The notes under the pieces were generated by a model. It searched no databases, had not been told where the DNA came from, and saw nothing but the letters and a program-made list of their open reading frames with translations. A stretch of 64,000 nt of DNA, from assembly GCA_963786985.1 (NCBI GenBank), contig CAWBBL010000032.1, forward strand, positions 62,001 to 126,000, read 5' to 3'. Positions 25,987 through 33,913 of this stretch are shown here, piece by piece. Numbering within the stretch: the first letter of the stretch is position 1; each line of letters opens with the position of its first letter. Position numbers and translations under genes: made by a program. Source of the DNA: Desertimonas sp963786985 (GTDB lineage: Bacteria; Actinomycetota; Acidimicrobiia; Acidimicrobiales; Ilumatobacteraceae).

Positions 25987-25998
25987 GCAAGTTCTTGC
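25987..25998. promoter_or_regulatory. palindrome GCAAGTTCTTGC, likely LacI-family operator
   Basis: A perfect 12-bp palindrome lies 26 bp upstream of the LacI-type regulator start. Size and position suit autoregulation. A half-match (GCAAGAAC) lies at 24894, before the alpha-glucosidase. Confidence 0.5.
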
Positions 25999-26015
25999 AA
26001 ACCGCACGCGAGCCG

Positions 26016-26090
26016 TTCTGGGCGGCCTTCGGTCCATTTCCGGTTCTGGGCGGCGATCGGTCCGATTTCCCGGCCCGACGCCGCCCAGTT
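26016..26090. repeat. dispersed 28/43-geometry element, copy C (CTGGGCGGC core)
   Basis: CTGGGCGGC occurs at 26018-26026 and 26046-26054 and GCCGCCCAG at 26080-26088, giving offset 28 and span 43. It lies between two leftward genes. It shares CTTCGGTCCA spacer sequence with copies B (reverse strand) and D. Confidence 0.9.
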
Positions 26091-26104
26091 CGGGGTTGGA
26101 ACAC

Positions 26105-28138
26105 CTAGCGGGCGAGTTCGGTGACGAGGAAGGTGATCACCCGGGCTTCGTCGCGCCAGGCGTCGTAGCGCCCGCTGCGACCGCCGTGGCCGGCGCCCAA
26201 CTCGGTGCGCAAGACGAGCGGGCGCTGGACGCCGGCGCCGACCGAGCGCAGCCGGGCGACCCACTTGGCCGGCTCGTGGTAGGCGACGCGGGGATCGTTC
26301 AGTCCGGCGGTGACGAAGACCGCCGGGTAGTCGGCGGGAATCGTGTTGTCGTACGGCGAGTAGCTGGCCATGTAGCTGGCGAACGGTTCGGCCCGGGGGT
26401 CGCCCCACTCCTCCCACTCCGGCACGGTCAACGGCAAGGACGGGTCGCTCATCGTCGTGACCACATCGACGAACGGCACTTCGGCGACGGCCGCGGTGAA
26501 CCGCTCCGGACGCATCGTGATGCAGGCCCCGACGAGGAGACCGCCGGCGCTCCCTCCGCGCAGCGCGAGGCGGGCACCGTCGGCGAAGCCGGCAGCCACG
26601 AGGTGGTCGCTGGCGGCAATCGTGTCGGTGAACGTGTTGCGCTTGTTGAGCAGCTTGCCGTCGAGATACCACGCCCGACCGAGCTCTCCTCCGCCGCGGG
26701 AATGGACGAGGGCGAAGACGACGCCGCGGTCGAGCAGCGAGAGGCGAGCGACGCTGAACCACGGTGCCAACGAATGCTCGTAGGCGCCGTAGGCGTAGAG
26801 CACGCACGCTGCCGTACCGTCGAGCGGCGTGTCGCGGTGGCGGACGAAGTCGACCGGGACGGCGACGCCATCGGTAGCTGACGCCCACGTTCGCTCGCTG
26901 ACGTATGCGTCGAGGTCGACACCAGGCGTCGGAGTCTGCTTGCGCAACACGCGTTGTCCGGTCGCCAGGTCGTGGTCGAACACCGACTGGGGGGTGGTGA
27001 GCGACTGATACGACAGCCGCACGGTGGACGTCGTCCACTCCGGGTTGTCACCAATCGCCACATCGTGCGGCTCGGCGCCGAAGTCGAGCACTTCGGAGGA
27101 ACCGTCGCGGCGCAGCGACCGAACCTGCGGTTGTGCCGCCTTCCATTCGTGGACCACGAGATGGTCGGCGAACGGCTCTGCCGAGGTCAGACGACGACCG
27201 GGCTCGTGGGCGACGAGGTCGGACCACGTGGCCGGATCGTCGTGCTCGGCGATCATCAGGCGAAAGTCCGGGGCTTCGAGGTTGGTGAGCACCACGAATC
27301 GGTCGCCCCAGTCGTCCACGCGGTACTCGACGTCCGTGGTCCGCGGGCGGACGAGCCGCGGAGCGGATTCAGGCTCGTCGGCGCGGAAGACGTGTGTCTC
27401 ACTGCTCGTCAGCGATGACGAGGAGATCACGATCCATTGTGCGCTACGGGTTGCCGAGACGTGGAGATAGAAGCGCTCGTCGTCCTCGCTGTGGACGAGC
27501 ACGTCGTCACCAGGCGCCGTGCCGAGGCGGTGGCGCCAGATCTGGTAGGGGCGCATCTGGTCGTCGGGTCGGGCGTAGAACAGCCAGTCGTTGCCGGCCG
27601 ACCACGCGACGCCTCCCCACGACGACGTCCCGGTGATCTCGTCGTGGTCCTCGCCGCTGGCGAGGTCGCGGACACGCAGCGTGTATCGCTCACCGCCGTC
27701 GACATCGCTCGACCAGGCCAGCAGGGTGTGATCGGGCGAGGGTTCGGCGTCGTGGACGTCGAAGTACTCGTGACCGGCCGCCTCGGCGTTGCAGTCGAGG
27801 ATCACCGTGTCGGGGTCTTCGGCGTGGCGACTGCGACAGAAGACGGGGTACGACTCCCCTTCGATCGTGCGCGTGACGTACCACCAGCCGCCATGGAGCA
27901 CCGGCACGGACAGGTCGGTCTCCTGAACCCGCGACTTGATCTCCTGAAACACCGACTCGACGAGCTCGGCGCGCTCCGGCTCGGCGAAGTAGTGATCGGC
28001 GTAGGCGTTCTCCGCCTCGAGGTACGGAATCGTCTCGGGGTCGTCACGGTCAGCCAACCAGGCCCACGGGTCGTCGACGGTTCCCGTCGGGCGTTTCCAT
28101 TCGTGTGGTCGCGTCGGTGCGACGGGAGGGTTGGTCAC
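26105..28138 (-). CDS. oligopeptidase B (S9A prolyl-oligopeptidase family)
   Basis: The 677-residue protein has an N-terminal beta-propeller (starting RPHEWKRPTGTVDDPWAWLADRDDPETIPYLEAENAYAD) and a C-terminal alpha/beta-hydrolase domain. The latter has the Ser motif LRGGSAGGLLVG, Asp in VTAGLNDPRVAY and His in GAGHGGRSGR, so the triad is complete. HSRGGGELGRAWY is the usual family landmark. It cleaves small peptides after basic residues in the cytoplasm. GTG 28138 is chosen; the longer frame adds 32 residues with no family match that would overlap the promoter of the divergent ferredoxin gene. Length fits the family (about 680-700). Confidence 0.85.
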   Translation of the reverse strand: MTNPPVAPTRPHEWKRPTGTVDDPWAWLADRDDPETIPYLEAENAYADHYFAEPERAELVESVFQEIKSRVQETDLSVPVLHGGWWYVTRTIEGESYPVFCRSRHAEDPDTVILDCNAEAAGHEYFDVHDAEPSPDHTLLAWSSDVDGGERYTLRVRDLASGEDHDEITGTSSWGGVAWSAGNDWLFYARPDDQMRPYQIWRHRLGTAPGDDVLVHSEDDERFYLHVSATRSAQWIVISSSSLTSSETHVFRADEPESAPRLVRPRTTDVEYRVDDWGDRFVVLTNLEAPDFRLMIAEHDDPATWSDLVAHEPGRRLTSAEPFADHLVVHEWKAAQPQVRSLRRDGSSEVLDFGAEPHDVAIGDNPEWTTSTVRLSYQSLTTPQSVFDHDLATGQRVLRKQTPTPGVDLDAYVSERTWASATDGVAVPVDFVRHRDTPLDGTAACVLYAYGAYEHSLAPWFSVARLSLLDRGVVFALVHSRGGGELGRAWYLDGKLLNKRNTFTDTIAASDHLVAAGFADGARLALRGGSAGGLLVGACITMRPERFTAAVAEVPFVDVVTTMSDPSLPLTVPEWEEWGDPRAEPFASYMASYSPYDNTIPADYPAVFVTAGLNDPRVAYHEPAKWVARLRSVGAGVQRPLVLRTELGAGHGGRSGRYDAWRDEARVITFLVTELAR

Positions 28139-28202
28139 GGCCCCGGAGCGTATGGGACCGGCGCTCGAAGTTCGGCGCGACTTACCGGTACCGTCGAGGT
28201 CG

Positions 28203-28505
28203 ATGCGTGTGTGGATCGACCAGGATCTGTGCACCGGCGACGGCCTGTGCGTCGATCACTGCCCGGACGTGTTCACCCAGCTCGAAGATGGCATCGCCTA
28301 CGTGACCGAGCGCGGCGTGCCGCTCAACGATCCGGGCAGTGCCGGCTCGCTGGCCAACGTCGCCCGACGCAACGTGCTCAACGTGATCCACGCCGCCGAG
28401 GCCTGCCCCGGGGAGTGCATCTTCATCGAGATCGACGACCGGGTCGACGCGACGCTCGACGTCAACGTCGACGCCCGCATCGCCGCCCGCGTCGAAGTCG
28501 TCTGA
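28203..28505 (+). CDS. ferredoxin with C-x2-D-x2-C-x3-C cluster motif
   Basis: The 100-residue protein begins VWIDQDLCTGDGLCVDHCPDVF and later has EACPGECIFIEI. The first cluster motif reads C-x2-D-x2-C-x3-C-P, with Asp at the second Cys position, and a last C-P lies about 47 residues on. That is the pattern of single-cluster [3Fe-4S] or Asp-ligated [4Fe-4S] ferredoxins that often feed P450s in actinobacteria. No P450 is present nearby; instead SufB starts 72 bp downstream. It is divergent from oligopeptidase B across a 64-bp gap. The start is ATG 28203. Confidence 0.82.
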   Translation: MRVWIDQDLCTGDGLCVDHCPDVFTQLEDGIAYVTERGVPLNDPGSAGSLANVARRNVLNVIHAAEACPGECIFIEIDDRVDATLDVNVDARIAARVEVV

Positions 28506-28541
28506 GGGTCGCTGCCCGGGCGGTTGGCGCTGGGGATTGTT

Positions 28542-28555
28542 ACTATGGCGGTAGT
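28542..28555. promoter_or_regulatory. small dyad upstream of sufB
   Basis: ACTA-N6-TAGT lies 21 bp before the sufB start codon, within an AT-richer patch that could include a -10 (TACTAT, 28541-28546). A binding site for an iron-sulfur-responsive regulator is a guess. No SufR or IscR gene is in the window. Confidence 0.3.
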
Positions 28556-28576
28556 GCTAATCCCCGGAGGAGCGTC

Positions 28577-29977
28577 GTGACGTCGTTCGACCTAGATCTC
28601 AGCAAGTACCAACTCGGCTGGAGCGACGAGGTCGAGTACGCCTTCGCCCCTGAAAAGGGCATCAACGAGGGCGTTGTCGAGCAGATCTCGTGGTGGAAGG
28701 GCGAGCCGCAGTGGATGGCCAACTTCCGCAGGCGCAGCCTGCGCACGTTCGACCGCAAGCCGATGGCGCCCTGGTTCGCCGTGAACATGCCGAACATCGA
28801 CTTCCAGGACATCTACTACTACCTCAAGCCGGCCACCGCCCAGGTCGACGAGTGGGACCAACTGCCCGCCCAGATGCAGGCGACCTACGAGAAGCTCGGA
28901 ATTCCCGAAGCCGAGCGCCAGTACCTCGCCGGAGTGACCGCGCAGTACGAGTCGGAGGTGGTGTTCCACCGCAACCGCGACGAGCTCGCCAAGCAGGGGA
29001 TCCTGTTCTGCGACATGGACACCGCCCTGCGCGAGTACCCCGACATCGTCAAGCAGTACTTCGGCACGGTCATCCCGCCGGGCGACAACAAGTTCGCCGC
29101 CCTCAACTCCAGCGTCTGGAGTGGCGGATCGTTCGTCTACGTCCCCGAAGGCGTCGACGTGGAGATGCCGCTGCAGGCCTACTTCCGGATCAACTCGGAG
29201 AACGCCGGGCAGTTCGAGCGCACGCTGATCATCGCCGAGGCCGGCTCCAAGGTGCACTACATCGAGGGCTGCTCGGCTCCGGTCTACACGAGTGACTCGC
29301 TGCACTCGGCGGTCGTCGAGATCATCGTCAAGCCGAGCGCCCGGGTGACCTACACGACGATCCAGAACTGGAGTCCCAACGTCTACAACCTCGTCACCAA
29401 GCGGGCCAAGGTCGAGGCCGAGGGCCACATGGAATGGATCGACGGCAACATCGGATCGAAGCTCACGATGAAGTATCCGAGCGTGTACCTGATGGGCCCG
29501 AAGGCCACCGGGAAAGTGCTGTCGGTCGCCTACGCCGGCGCCGGCCAGCACCAGGACGCGGGGGCCAAGATGATCCACGCCGCCCCGGAGACGTCGTCGA
29601 AGATCGTGTCCAAGTCGATCTCCAAGGACGGCGGGATCACCACGTATCGCGGCCTCGTGCGGGTCGACGAGGGGGCCACGGGCGTGAAGTCGCACGTGCA
29701 GTGCGACGCCCTGATCCTCGATGACGAGTCGGAGAGCCGCACCCTGCCGTACATGGAAGTCGGCCAGCGCGACGCGCAGATCGGCCATGAGGCGACGGTG
29801 TCCAAGGTCGCCGACGAGCAGCTCTTCTACCTCATGAGTCGTGGCCTCTCCGAGGAGCAGGCGATGGGCATGATCGTCAACGGGTTCATCGAGCCGATCA
29901 CGCGCACGTTGCCGATGGAGTACGCCGTCGAGTGGAGCCGGCTCATCGAGCTGCAGATGGAGGGATCCGTCGGCTGA
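28577..29977 (+). CDS. sufB: Fe-S cluster assembly protein SufB
   Basis: The 466-residue protein matches SufB throughout: EVEYAFAPEKGINEGVVEQISWWKGEPQWM at the N terminus, PPGDNKFAALNSSVWSGGSFVYVPEGV, the EGCSAPVYTSDSLHSAVVEI segment with the Cys and His associated with cluster handling, and IGHEATVSKVADEQLFYLMSRGLSEEQA near the C terminus. SufB, SufC and SufD form the scaffold complex that builds and hands on [4Fe-4S] clusters. The GTG start has GGAGGA 6 bp upstream. The gene is 13 kb from sufD and both sufC genes, so the usual sufBCD order is broken here. Confidence 0.9.
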   Translation: MTSFDLDLSKYQLGWSDEVEYAFAPEKGINEGVVEQISWWKGEPQWMANFRRRSLRTFDRKPMAPWFAVNMPNIDFQDIYYYLKPATAQVDEWDQLPAQMQATYEKLGIPEAERQYLAGVTAQYESEVVFHRNRDELAKQGILFCDMDTALREYPDIVKQYFGTVIPPGDNKFAALNSSVWSGGSFVYVPEGVDVEMPLQAYFRINSENAGQFERTLIIAEAGSKVHYIEGCSAPVYTSDSLHSAVVEIIVKPSARVTYTTIQNWSPNVYNLVTKRAKVEAEGHMEWIDGNIGSKLTMKYPSVYLMGPKATGKVLSVAYAGAGQHQDAGAKMIHAAPETSSKIVSKSISKDGGITTYRGLVRVDEGATGVKSHVQCDALILDDESESRTLPYMEVGQRDAQIGHEATVSKVADEQLFYLMSRGLSEEQAMGMIVNGFIEPITRTLPMEYAVEWSRLIELQMEGSVG

Positions 29978-30081
29978 CGCCGTCGCCGATCACGATCGAA
30001 CGTGGCGGCTCCGATTCCTGGCCGATTGACGGACGCCAACGTCCGCACCTCGACCTCTGATCGATGCAACGAGGACGACGA

Positions 30082-30801
30082 CTACGTGACCCACGCGGCG
30101 AACAGGGCCACGGCGCCGACGACGTCGAGCTCGAAGCGTTCGAATCGGCGGTCCAACTCCCGGCGCAAACCGTCGAGATCATCGTCGACGTTGGAGAAGA
30201 TGCCCTTCTTGTTGTAGACGCCCATCAGCTTGCGGCTCAATCGAGTGTGCTGCACACCGTCGTTGAGGATCGTCGTCCCGAAGATCACGCCGCCTGGCGT
30301 GACGAGCGGAGTGAGGTTGTCGAACACGACCGCCTTGGCGGCGAGGTCACCTGGCATGCAGTGCAACACGTAGCCGAGGCCCACCGAGCGGAACGACTGC
30401 GGCTCCAGGGCGATCGGTTCGAGGGCGTTGGCGGCGACGATGTCGGGCCGGAACCGCCGGAGGCGACGCCCGGCGAACTGCAACACGTCGGCGTTGGGGT
30501 CGAGAAGGGTGATCGACGGATCACGGGCCGGGAAGCGGCTGTGGTCGAGGTAGTAGCCCGTTCCCGGTCCGACGTCGAGATGGGGTGTGGCCAGGTGACG
30601 TTCGTAGTGGGTCTTGATCCGTCGGGCAGGGCACTGCCACACCAACGAGTTGGACAACCTGACGACGATCGTGTCGTAGGCCCGCAACGTCCGTTTCGTG
30701 TACACGGCCTGGCCGGCGTGGGCCGGATCGGCGTTGCCGAGGGCGAACGGGACGACGGACGACGGCTCGTCGGCGAATTCGGATGGTTGGATGACGGTCA
30801 T
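30082..30801 (-). CDS. class I SAM-dependent methyltransferase
   Basis: The 239-residue protein has motif I in HLDVGPGTGYYLDHS, motif II-like acidic residue in ITLLDPNADVLQFA, then SVGLGYVLHCMP (motif IV position) and LVTPGGVIFGTTIL. The N-terminal AYDTIVVRLSNSLVWQCPARRIKTHYERHL lead is that of small-molecule methyltransferases. ATG 30801 is preferred to an upstream TTG. It is convergent with sufB and divergent from the SARP-fusion gene. It could methylate the product of a pathway the SARP protein controls, but nothing in the sequence proves this. Confidence 0.72.
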   Translation of the reverse strand: MTVIQPSEFADEPSSVVPFALGNADPAHAGQAVYTKRTLRAYDTIVVRLSNSLVWQCPARRIKTHYERHLATPHLDVGPGTGYYLDHSRFPARDPSITLLDPNADVLQFAGRRLRRFRPDIVAANALEPIALEPQSFRSVGLGYVLHCMPGDLAAKAVVFDNLTPLVTPGGVIFGTTILNDGVQHTRLSRKLMGVYNKKGIFSNVDDDLDGLRRELDRRFERFELDVVGAVALFAAWVT

Positions 30802-30862
30802 GGCGCGAGACTGACGAACCTCGCTCAACGCTCGCTCAACCTCCTGCGAAACAGCGGCAATC

Positions 30863-32497
30863 GTGATTGGAATCGACCGGCCGGTGTCCCCGCATCACAC
30901 GTCGATCAGGCTCCTCGGTCCGGTCGACGTCGTGGTCGCCGGCCAGCCAGTTGCCATCCGCAGCGCGTACGTGCGCACGATGCTGGCCGCCCTGGCGACC
31001 CGCCCGGGTCAGCTGCTTTCCGCCGACGCGTTGATCGAAGCACTGTGGGGTGACCGTGCGCCGCGGACCGCGCCACACGCCTTGCACGTTCATGCGTCGA
31101 GATTGCGGAAGCTGCTGCCCGCTGAGCTGGAGATCGTCGGCACTGCCGCCGGCTACGTCATGCGTCTGGGCCCCGAGCAGCTCGACGTCGACCGGTTCGA
31201 GGATCTCGCCGCCCGCGGTCGAGCCGAGCTGTCGAGCGGTGACGCGGCCGCGGCGACGACGATGTTGCGCTCGGCGCTGCGGCTGTGGCGCGGGCAGGCT
31301 CTGGCCGACGTCCCCGCGGAGCGGTTCGCCGAGGCCGACGTCCAGCGATGGGAGGAGCTTCGGCGGGTCACCGAGGAGGACCTCGTCGATGCCGAGCTGG
31401 CGGCGGGGAACCACGCCCGGGTCATCGCCGATCTCGAGACGCTCGTCAACGAACAGCCGTTCCGCGAGCGTCGGTGGGGTCAGCTGATGGTCGCCCTCTA
31501 TCGCGCGGGACGGCAGGCGGATGCGCTCGACCGCTATCGACACGTGCGCACGCTGCTCGCCGAGGAGCTGGGGCTCGACCCGTCGCCGACGTTGCGACGG
31601 TTGGAGGGAATGATCCTGCGCCAGGACGACGCCCTCGCCGTCGAGCCGGTGACAGGTGATGCCCCCGTCACGCGCTTTGCCCACGGCCCGGCCGGCCGCC
31701 TCGCTTATCAGGTTCTCGGTGCAGGACCCGAGAACCTCGTCTTCGTCCCCGGGTTCGGGGGCAACGTCGAGATCCGTTGGGAGCAACCGAACCTGGCGCG
31801 GTTGTACCGCCGGCTGGCGAGCGCCACCCGTCTCGTGCTCTTCGACAAGCGGGGCACCGGGCTCTCCGACCGCGACACGGGGATCCCGACGGTCGAGGAG
31901 CAGGTCGACGACGTGCTCGCCGTGATGGACGCCGCCGGCGTCGAGCGGGCGGCCCTGCTCGGCGTGATGGATGGCGGCACGATCGCCCTACTCGCCGCCG
32001 CAGCGCGGCCCGACCGGATCCGGGCGGTGGCGACCTACGCCTGCTTCAGCGCCTACGAACTACTCGGCGCCGGGGCCGGGGAGATGTTCGAGTCGTTGCG
32101 GTCGCAGGTCGACCGCGGGGTGTTCTTCGAGGACGCCATGCCGATACTCGCTCCGACCCGCGCCGACGATCCCTCGTTCGTCCGCTGGTTCGGCCGTTAC
32201 ATGCGCATGGCCGCTGGTCTCGGGGGAGCGGCGGCGCTCCTCGATCGCTTCCAGCAGATCGACATTCGAGCCGCGCTCCCGATGGTGTCCGTCCCCGTCC
32301 TCGCCATCCACCGCCAGGGCGACCGACTGATTCCATCTGTCAACGCCAGCTACATCGCTTCCCACGTGCAGGACGGCCAGGCGGTGATCCTCCCCGGCGA
32401 CGACTCGGTCATCTGGGCCGGCGACGTCGACGCCATAGCTTCCGAGGTGGAGTTGTTGGTCCTGGCGATGAGTTCGCCGAGCGGCGAGAGTCGGTAA
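30863..32497 (+). CDS. SARP/BTAD regulator fused to a degenerate alpha/beta-hydrolase domain
   Basis: The 544-residue protein has an OmpR-type winged helix (SIRLLGPVDVVVAGQPVAI...LLSADALIEALWG, HVHASRLRKLL) and a bacterial transcriptional activation domain up to about residue 255 (LGLDPSPTLRRLEGMIL). A complete alpha/beta-hydrolase fold follows (about 270-540). Family landmarks VFVPGFGGNVEIRWEQP and LFDKRGTGLSDR are present. The elbow, however, is LLGVMDGGTIALL, with Met at the nucleophile position. The usual GxDHxxWxGD end reads GDDSVIWAGD, with Ser at the His position. The fold is therefore probably a ligand-binding sensor. It is a candidate activator of itself or neighbouring genes. Confidence 0.8.
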   Translation: MIGIDRPVSPHHTSIRLLGPVDVVVAGQPVAIRSAYVRTMLAALATRPGQLLSADALIEALWGDRAPRTAPHALHVHASRLRKLLPAELEIVGTAAGYVMRLGPEQLDVDRFEDLAARGRAELSSGDAAAATTMLRSALRLWRGQALADVPAERFAEADVQRWEELRRVTEEDLVDAELAAGNHARVIADLETLVNEQPFRERRWGQLMVALYRAGRQADALDRYRHVRTLLAEELGLDPSPTLRRLEGMILRQDDALAVEPVTGDAPVTRFAHGPAGRLAYQVLGAGPENLVFVPGFGGNVEIRWEQPNLARLYRRLASATRLVLFDKRGTGLSDRDTGIPTVEEQVDDVLAVMDAAGVERAALLGVMDGGTIALLAAAARPDRIRAVATYACFSAYELLGAGAGEMFESLRSQVDRGVFFEDAMPILAPTRADDPSFVRWFGRYMRMAAGLGGAAALLDRFQQIDIRAALPMVSVPVLAIHRQGDRLIPSVNASYIASHVQDGQAVILPGDDSVIWAGDVDAIASEVELLVLAMSSPSGESR

Positions 32498-32528
32498 CGC
32501 CATCAGATCACGCGAGGAGGACGATCCA

Positions 32529-32900
32529 ATGTTCCGCACCACCAAGGCCTTCAGCGGTTTTGCCGTCAACGACATCGATGCGGCCAAGAAGTTCTACGGC
32601 GAGGTCCTCGGGATCGACGTCACGGAGGAGCACGGCCTGCTCAACCTGCACCTCGCCGGCGGCCGTGACACGCTCGCCTATCCGAAGTCCGACCACGTGC
32701 CGGCGACGTACACCATCCTCAACTTCCCCGTGGCGGACATCGACGCCGCGGTCGACGAGTTGGCCAGCCGCGGCGTGACGTTCGAGCGCTACGACGGCTT
32801 CGGTCAGGACGACAAGGGCATCGCCCGCGGCCCCGATGGCCCGCCGATCGCGTGGTTCACCGACCCGTCCGGCAACATCCTGGCGGTGCTCGAGGAGTAA
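32529..32900 (+). CDS. VOC-superfamily (glyoxalase/bleomycin-resistance) protein
   Basis: The 123-residue protein has two beta-alpha-beta-beta-beta units: FSGFAVNDIDAAKKFYGEVLG...LLNLHLAGG and YTILNFPVADIDAAVDELASRGVTF...AWFTDPSGNILAVLEE. The terminal F-T-D-P-S-G-N-I-L motif and Glu at the end are common in this fold. It probably binds a metal, but the His/Glu ligand set is incomplete, so the function may be binding rather than catalysis. A strong GAGGAGGA site lies just upstream. It follows the SARP-fusion gene by 31 bp and may be co-transcribed. Confidence 0.8.
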   Translation: MFRTTKAFSGFAVNDIDAAKKFYGEVLGIDVTEEHGLLNLHLAGGRDTLAYPKSDHVPATYTILNFPVADIDAAVDELASRGVTFERYDGFGQDDKGIARGPDGPPIAWFTDPSGNILAVLEE

Positions 32901-32949
32901 ACGCGACGCATCGCGACATCGGACATGTGCTTGAATGGACGCACCAGAG

Positions 32950-33146
32950 GGAGGAGGTGGTCCAACACGATGCATGAACTTTTCGGGACCCTGGAGGTGG
33001 TTGGCCGCTAGGCGGTCACGCTGAACGGCTGGCGAATACCCGCCAACCTCCGCCAATCGAGCCGCCGGAAGTCGTTCCGCCGGTAACACACCGCTCGGTT
33101 GGTCCCAATCAGTGTTCGATCCGAGGGGCGCGCCAGCGCCCCTCGG
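32950..33146 (+). ncRNA. candidate structured RNA or leader with 13-codon ORF
   Basis: The 357-bp gap between the VOC gene and the convergent TetR gene holds no conventional gene. It contains GGGAGGAGG (32950-32958) followed by a 13-codon ORF (32970-33011, MHELFGTLEVVGR). The ORF end GGAGGTGGTTGGC could pair with GCCAACCTCC at 33042-33051. Hairpins TGGCG/CGCCA (33030-33045), CGGAA/TTCCG (33066-33079) and a perfect 11-bp stem with 4-nt loop (33121-33146) follow. The order resembles a leader peptide with attenuator-like folding, but no rightward gene follows. Function is unknown. Confidence 0.35.
33121..33146 (+). terminator. strong GC hairpin, possible terminator without T-tract
   Basis: A perfect 11-bp stem (CCGAGGGGCGC/GCGCCCCTCGG) with a GCCA loop lies between convergent genes. 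No run of T follows, which is not unusual in GC-rich actinobacteria. It could end transcripts from the VOC gene or from the structured region before it. Confidence 0.5.
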
Positions 33147-33171
33147 TCGCGTCGGCACCTCGATCGTCGTT

Positions 33172-33244
33172 CTGGGGAAGATCCATGTCAGGGTCTGCCA
33201 CAAAACTTCCCCACATCGCCCGGTGGCACAAATCTTCCCCAGAT
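33172..33244. repeat. dispersed 28/43-geometry element (CTGGGGAAG core), copy i
   Basis: CTGGGGAAG lies at 33172-33180 and inverse copies at 33206-33214 (CTTCCCCAC, one mismatch) and 33234-33242 (CTTCCCCAG). Span is 43 and offset 28, identical to the CTGGGCGGC elements despite a different core. It lies between convergent genes, 14 bp from the TetR stop. Confidence 0.88.
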
Positions 33245-33257
33245 GGGGGACGGCAGG

Positions 33258-33830
33258 TCAGGTCTTGGTCAGGCCGGTGACCACGACGTCGAGGCAGGCG
33301 TCGACGTACTCCGGCGTGAGCTTGCGTCGGCGCACGATCTTCTGGAACACGATCGGTCCGACGGTCACGCCGATCAGCGCTTCGAGGCCGAGGCGGGCCA
33401 TGTCGTCACGGATCTCGCCGCGCTCCAGCGCCCGCTCGATGATCGTCCGGCACACCCGTTCGCGTTCGCTCCCAACTCGTTCGAGGAGGTAGGCCATCTC
33501 CGGATCGCGCCCGGCCGCCTCGATGATCGACGGCATGATCTGGCCGACGTTGCCCGACAGATCGGTGTGCATGACGGCGCCGAAGAACGATTCGAGATCG
33601 CCGCGCAGTGACCCGGTGTCGGGGGTGCGGAGGTGCTCGAACATCGCGTTGACCGCGTCGACGATCAACGACGTGCGCTCAGGCCAATGGCGGTAGATCG
33701 TCGTCTTGGCGACACCGGATCGGGCGGCGACGTCCTCGATCGTCAAGTTGATGACGCCGTTGTCGACGATCAGGTCCCTGGTGGCCTCCAACGCCTTGCG
33801 CCGGGCCTCGTCGCTGCGTGGTCTGGCCAC
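33258..33830 (-). CDS. TetR-family transcriptional regulator
   Basis: The 190-residue protein has the TetR helix-turn-helix (ARRKALEATRDLIVDNGVINLTIEDVAARSGVAKTTIYRHWPERTSLIVDAV) and a helical ligand domain of the TetR C-terminal type. It is divergent from a DHA2-type exporter gene with an 83-bp intergenic region that contains a 22-bp palindrome. The expected arrangement is a local repressor released by an exported compound. The start ATG 33830 overlaps a TGTCACC-type repeat seen again at the exporter start. Confidence 0.86.
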   Translation of the reverse strand: MARPRSDEARRKALEATRDLIVDNGVINLTIEDVAARSGVAKTTIYRHWPERTSLIVDAVNAMFEHLRTPDTGSLRGDLESFFGAVMHTDLSGNVGQIMPSIIEAAGRDPEMAYLLERVGSERERVCRTIIERALERGEIRDDMARLGLEALIGVTVGPIVFQKIVRRRKLTPEYVDACLDVVVTGLTKT

Positions 33831-33857
33831 GTGTCACCTGTCACTTTCTCGGGCTGT

Positions 33858-33879
33858 ATCGCTACGGTAGCGTAGCGAT
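33858..33879. promoter_or_regulatory. 22-bp palindromic operator between tetR-type regulator and exporter
   Basis: ATCGCTACG-GTAG-CGTAGCGAT is a perfect 9+4+9 palindrome centred between the divergent genes, 28 bp from the regulator start and 35 bp from the exporter start. Size and location match TetR/QacR-type operators controlling both genes. Confidence 0.75.
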
Positions 33880-33913
33880 CGGACTTGCCGAGAACCACCG
33901 ATTAGCTGCGTAG

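Noticed and set aside
27437..29977. An 846-codon rightward frame ending in SufB
   Set aside because: The first ~380 codons read antisense through oligopeptidase B and the ferredoxin. SufB has its own GTG with ribosome binding site at 28577.
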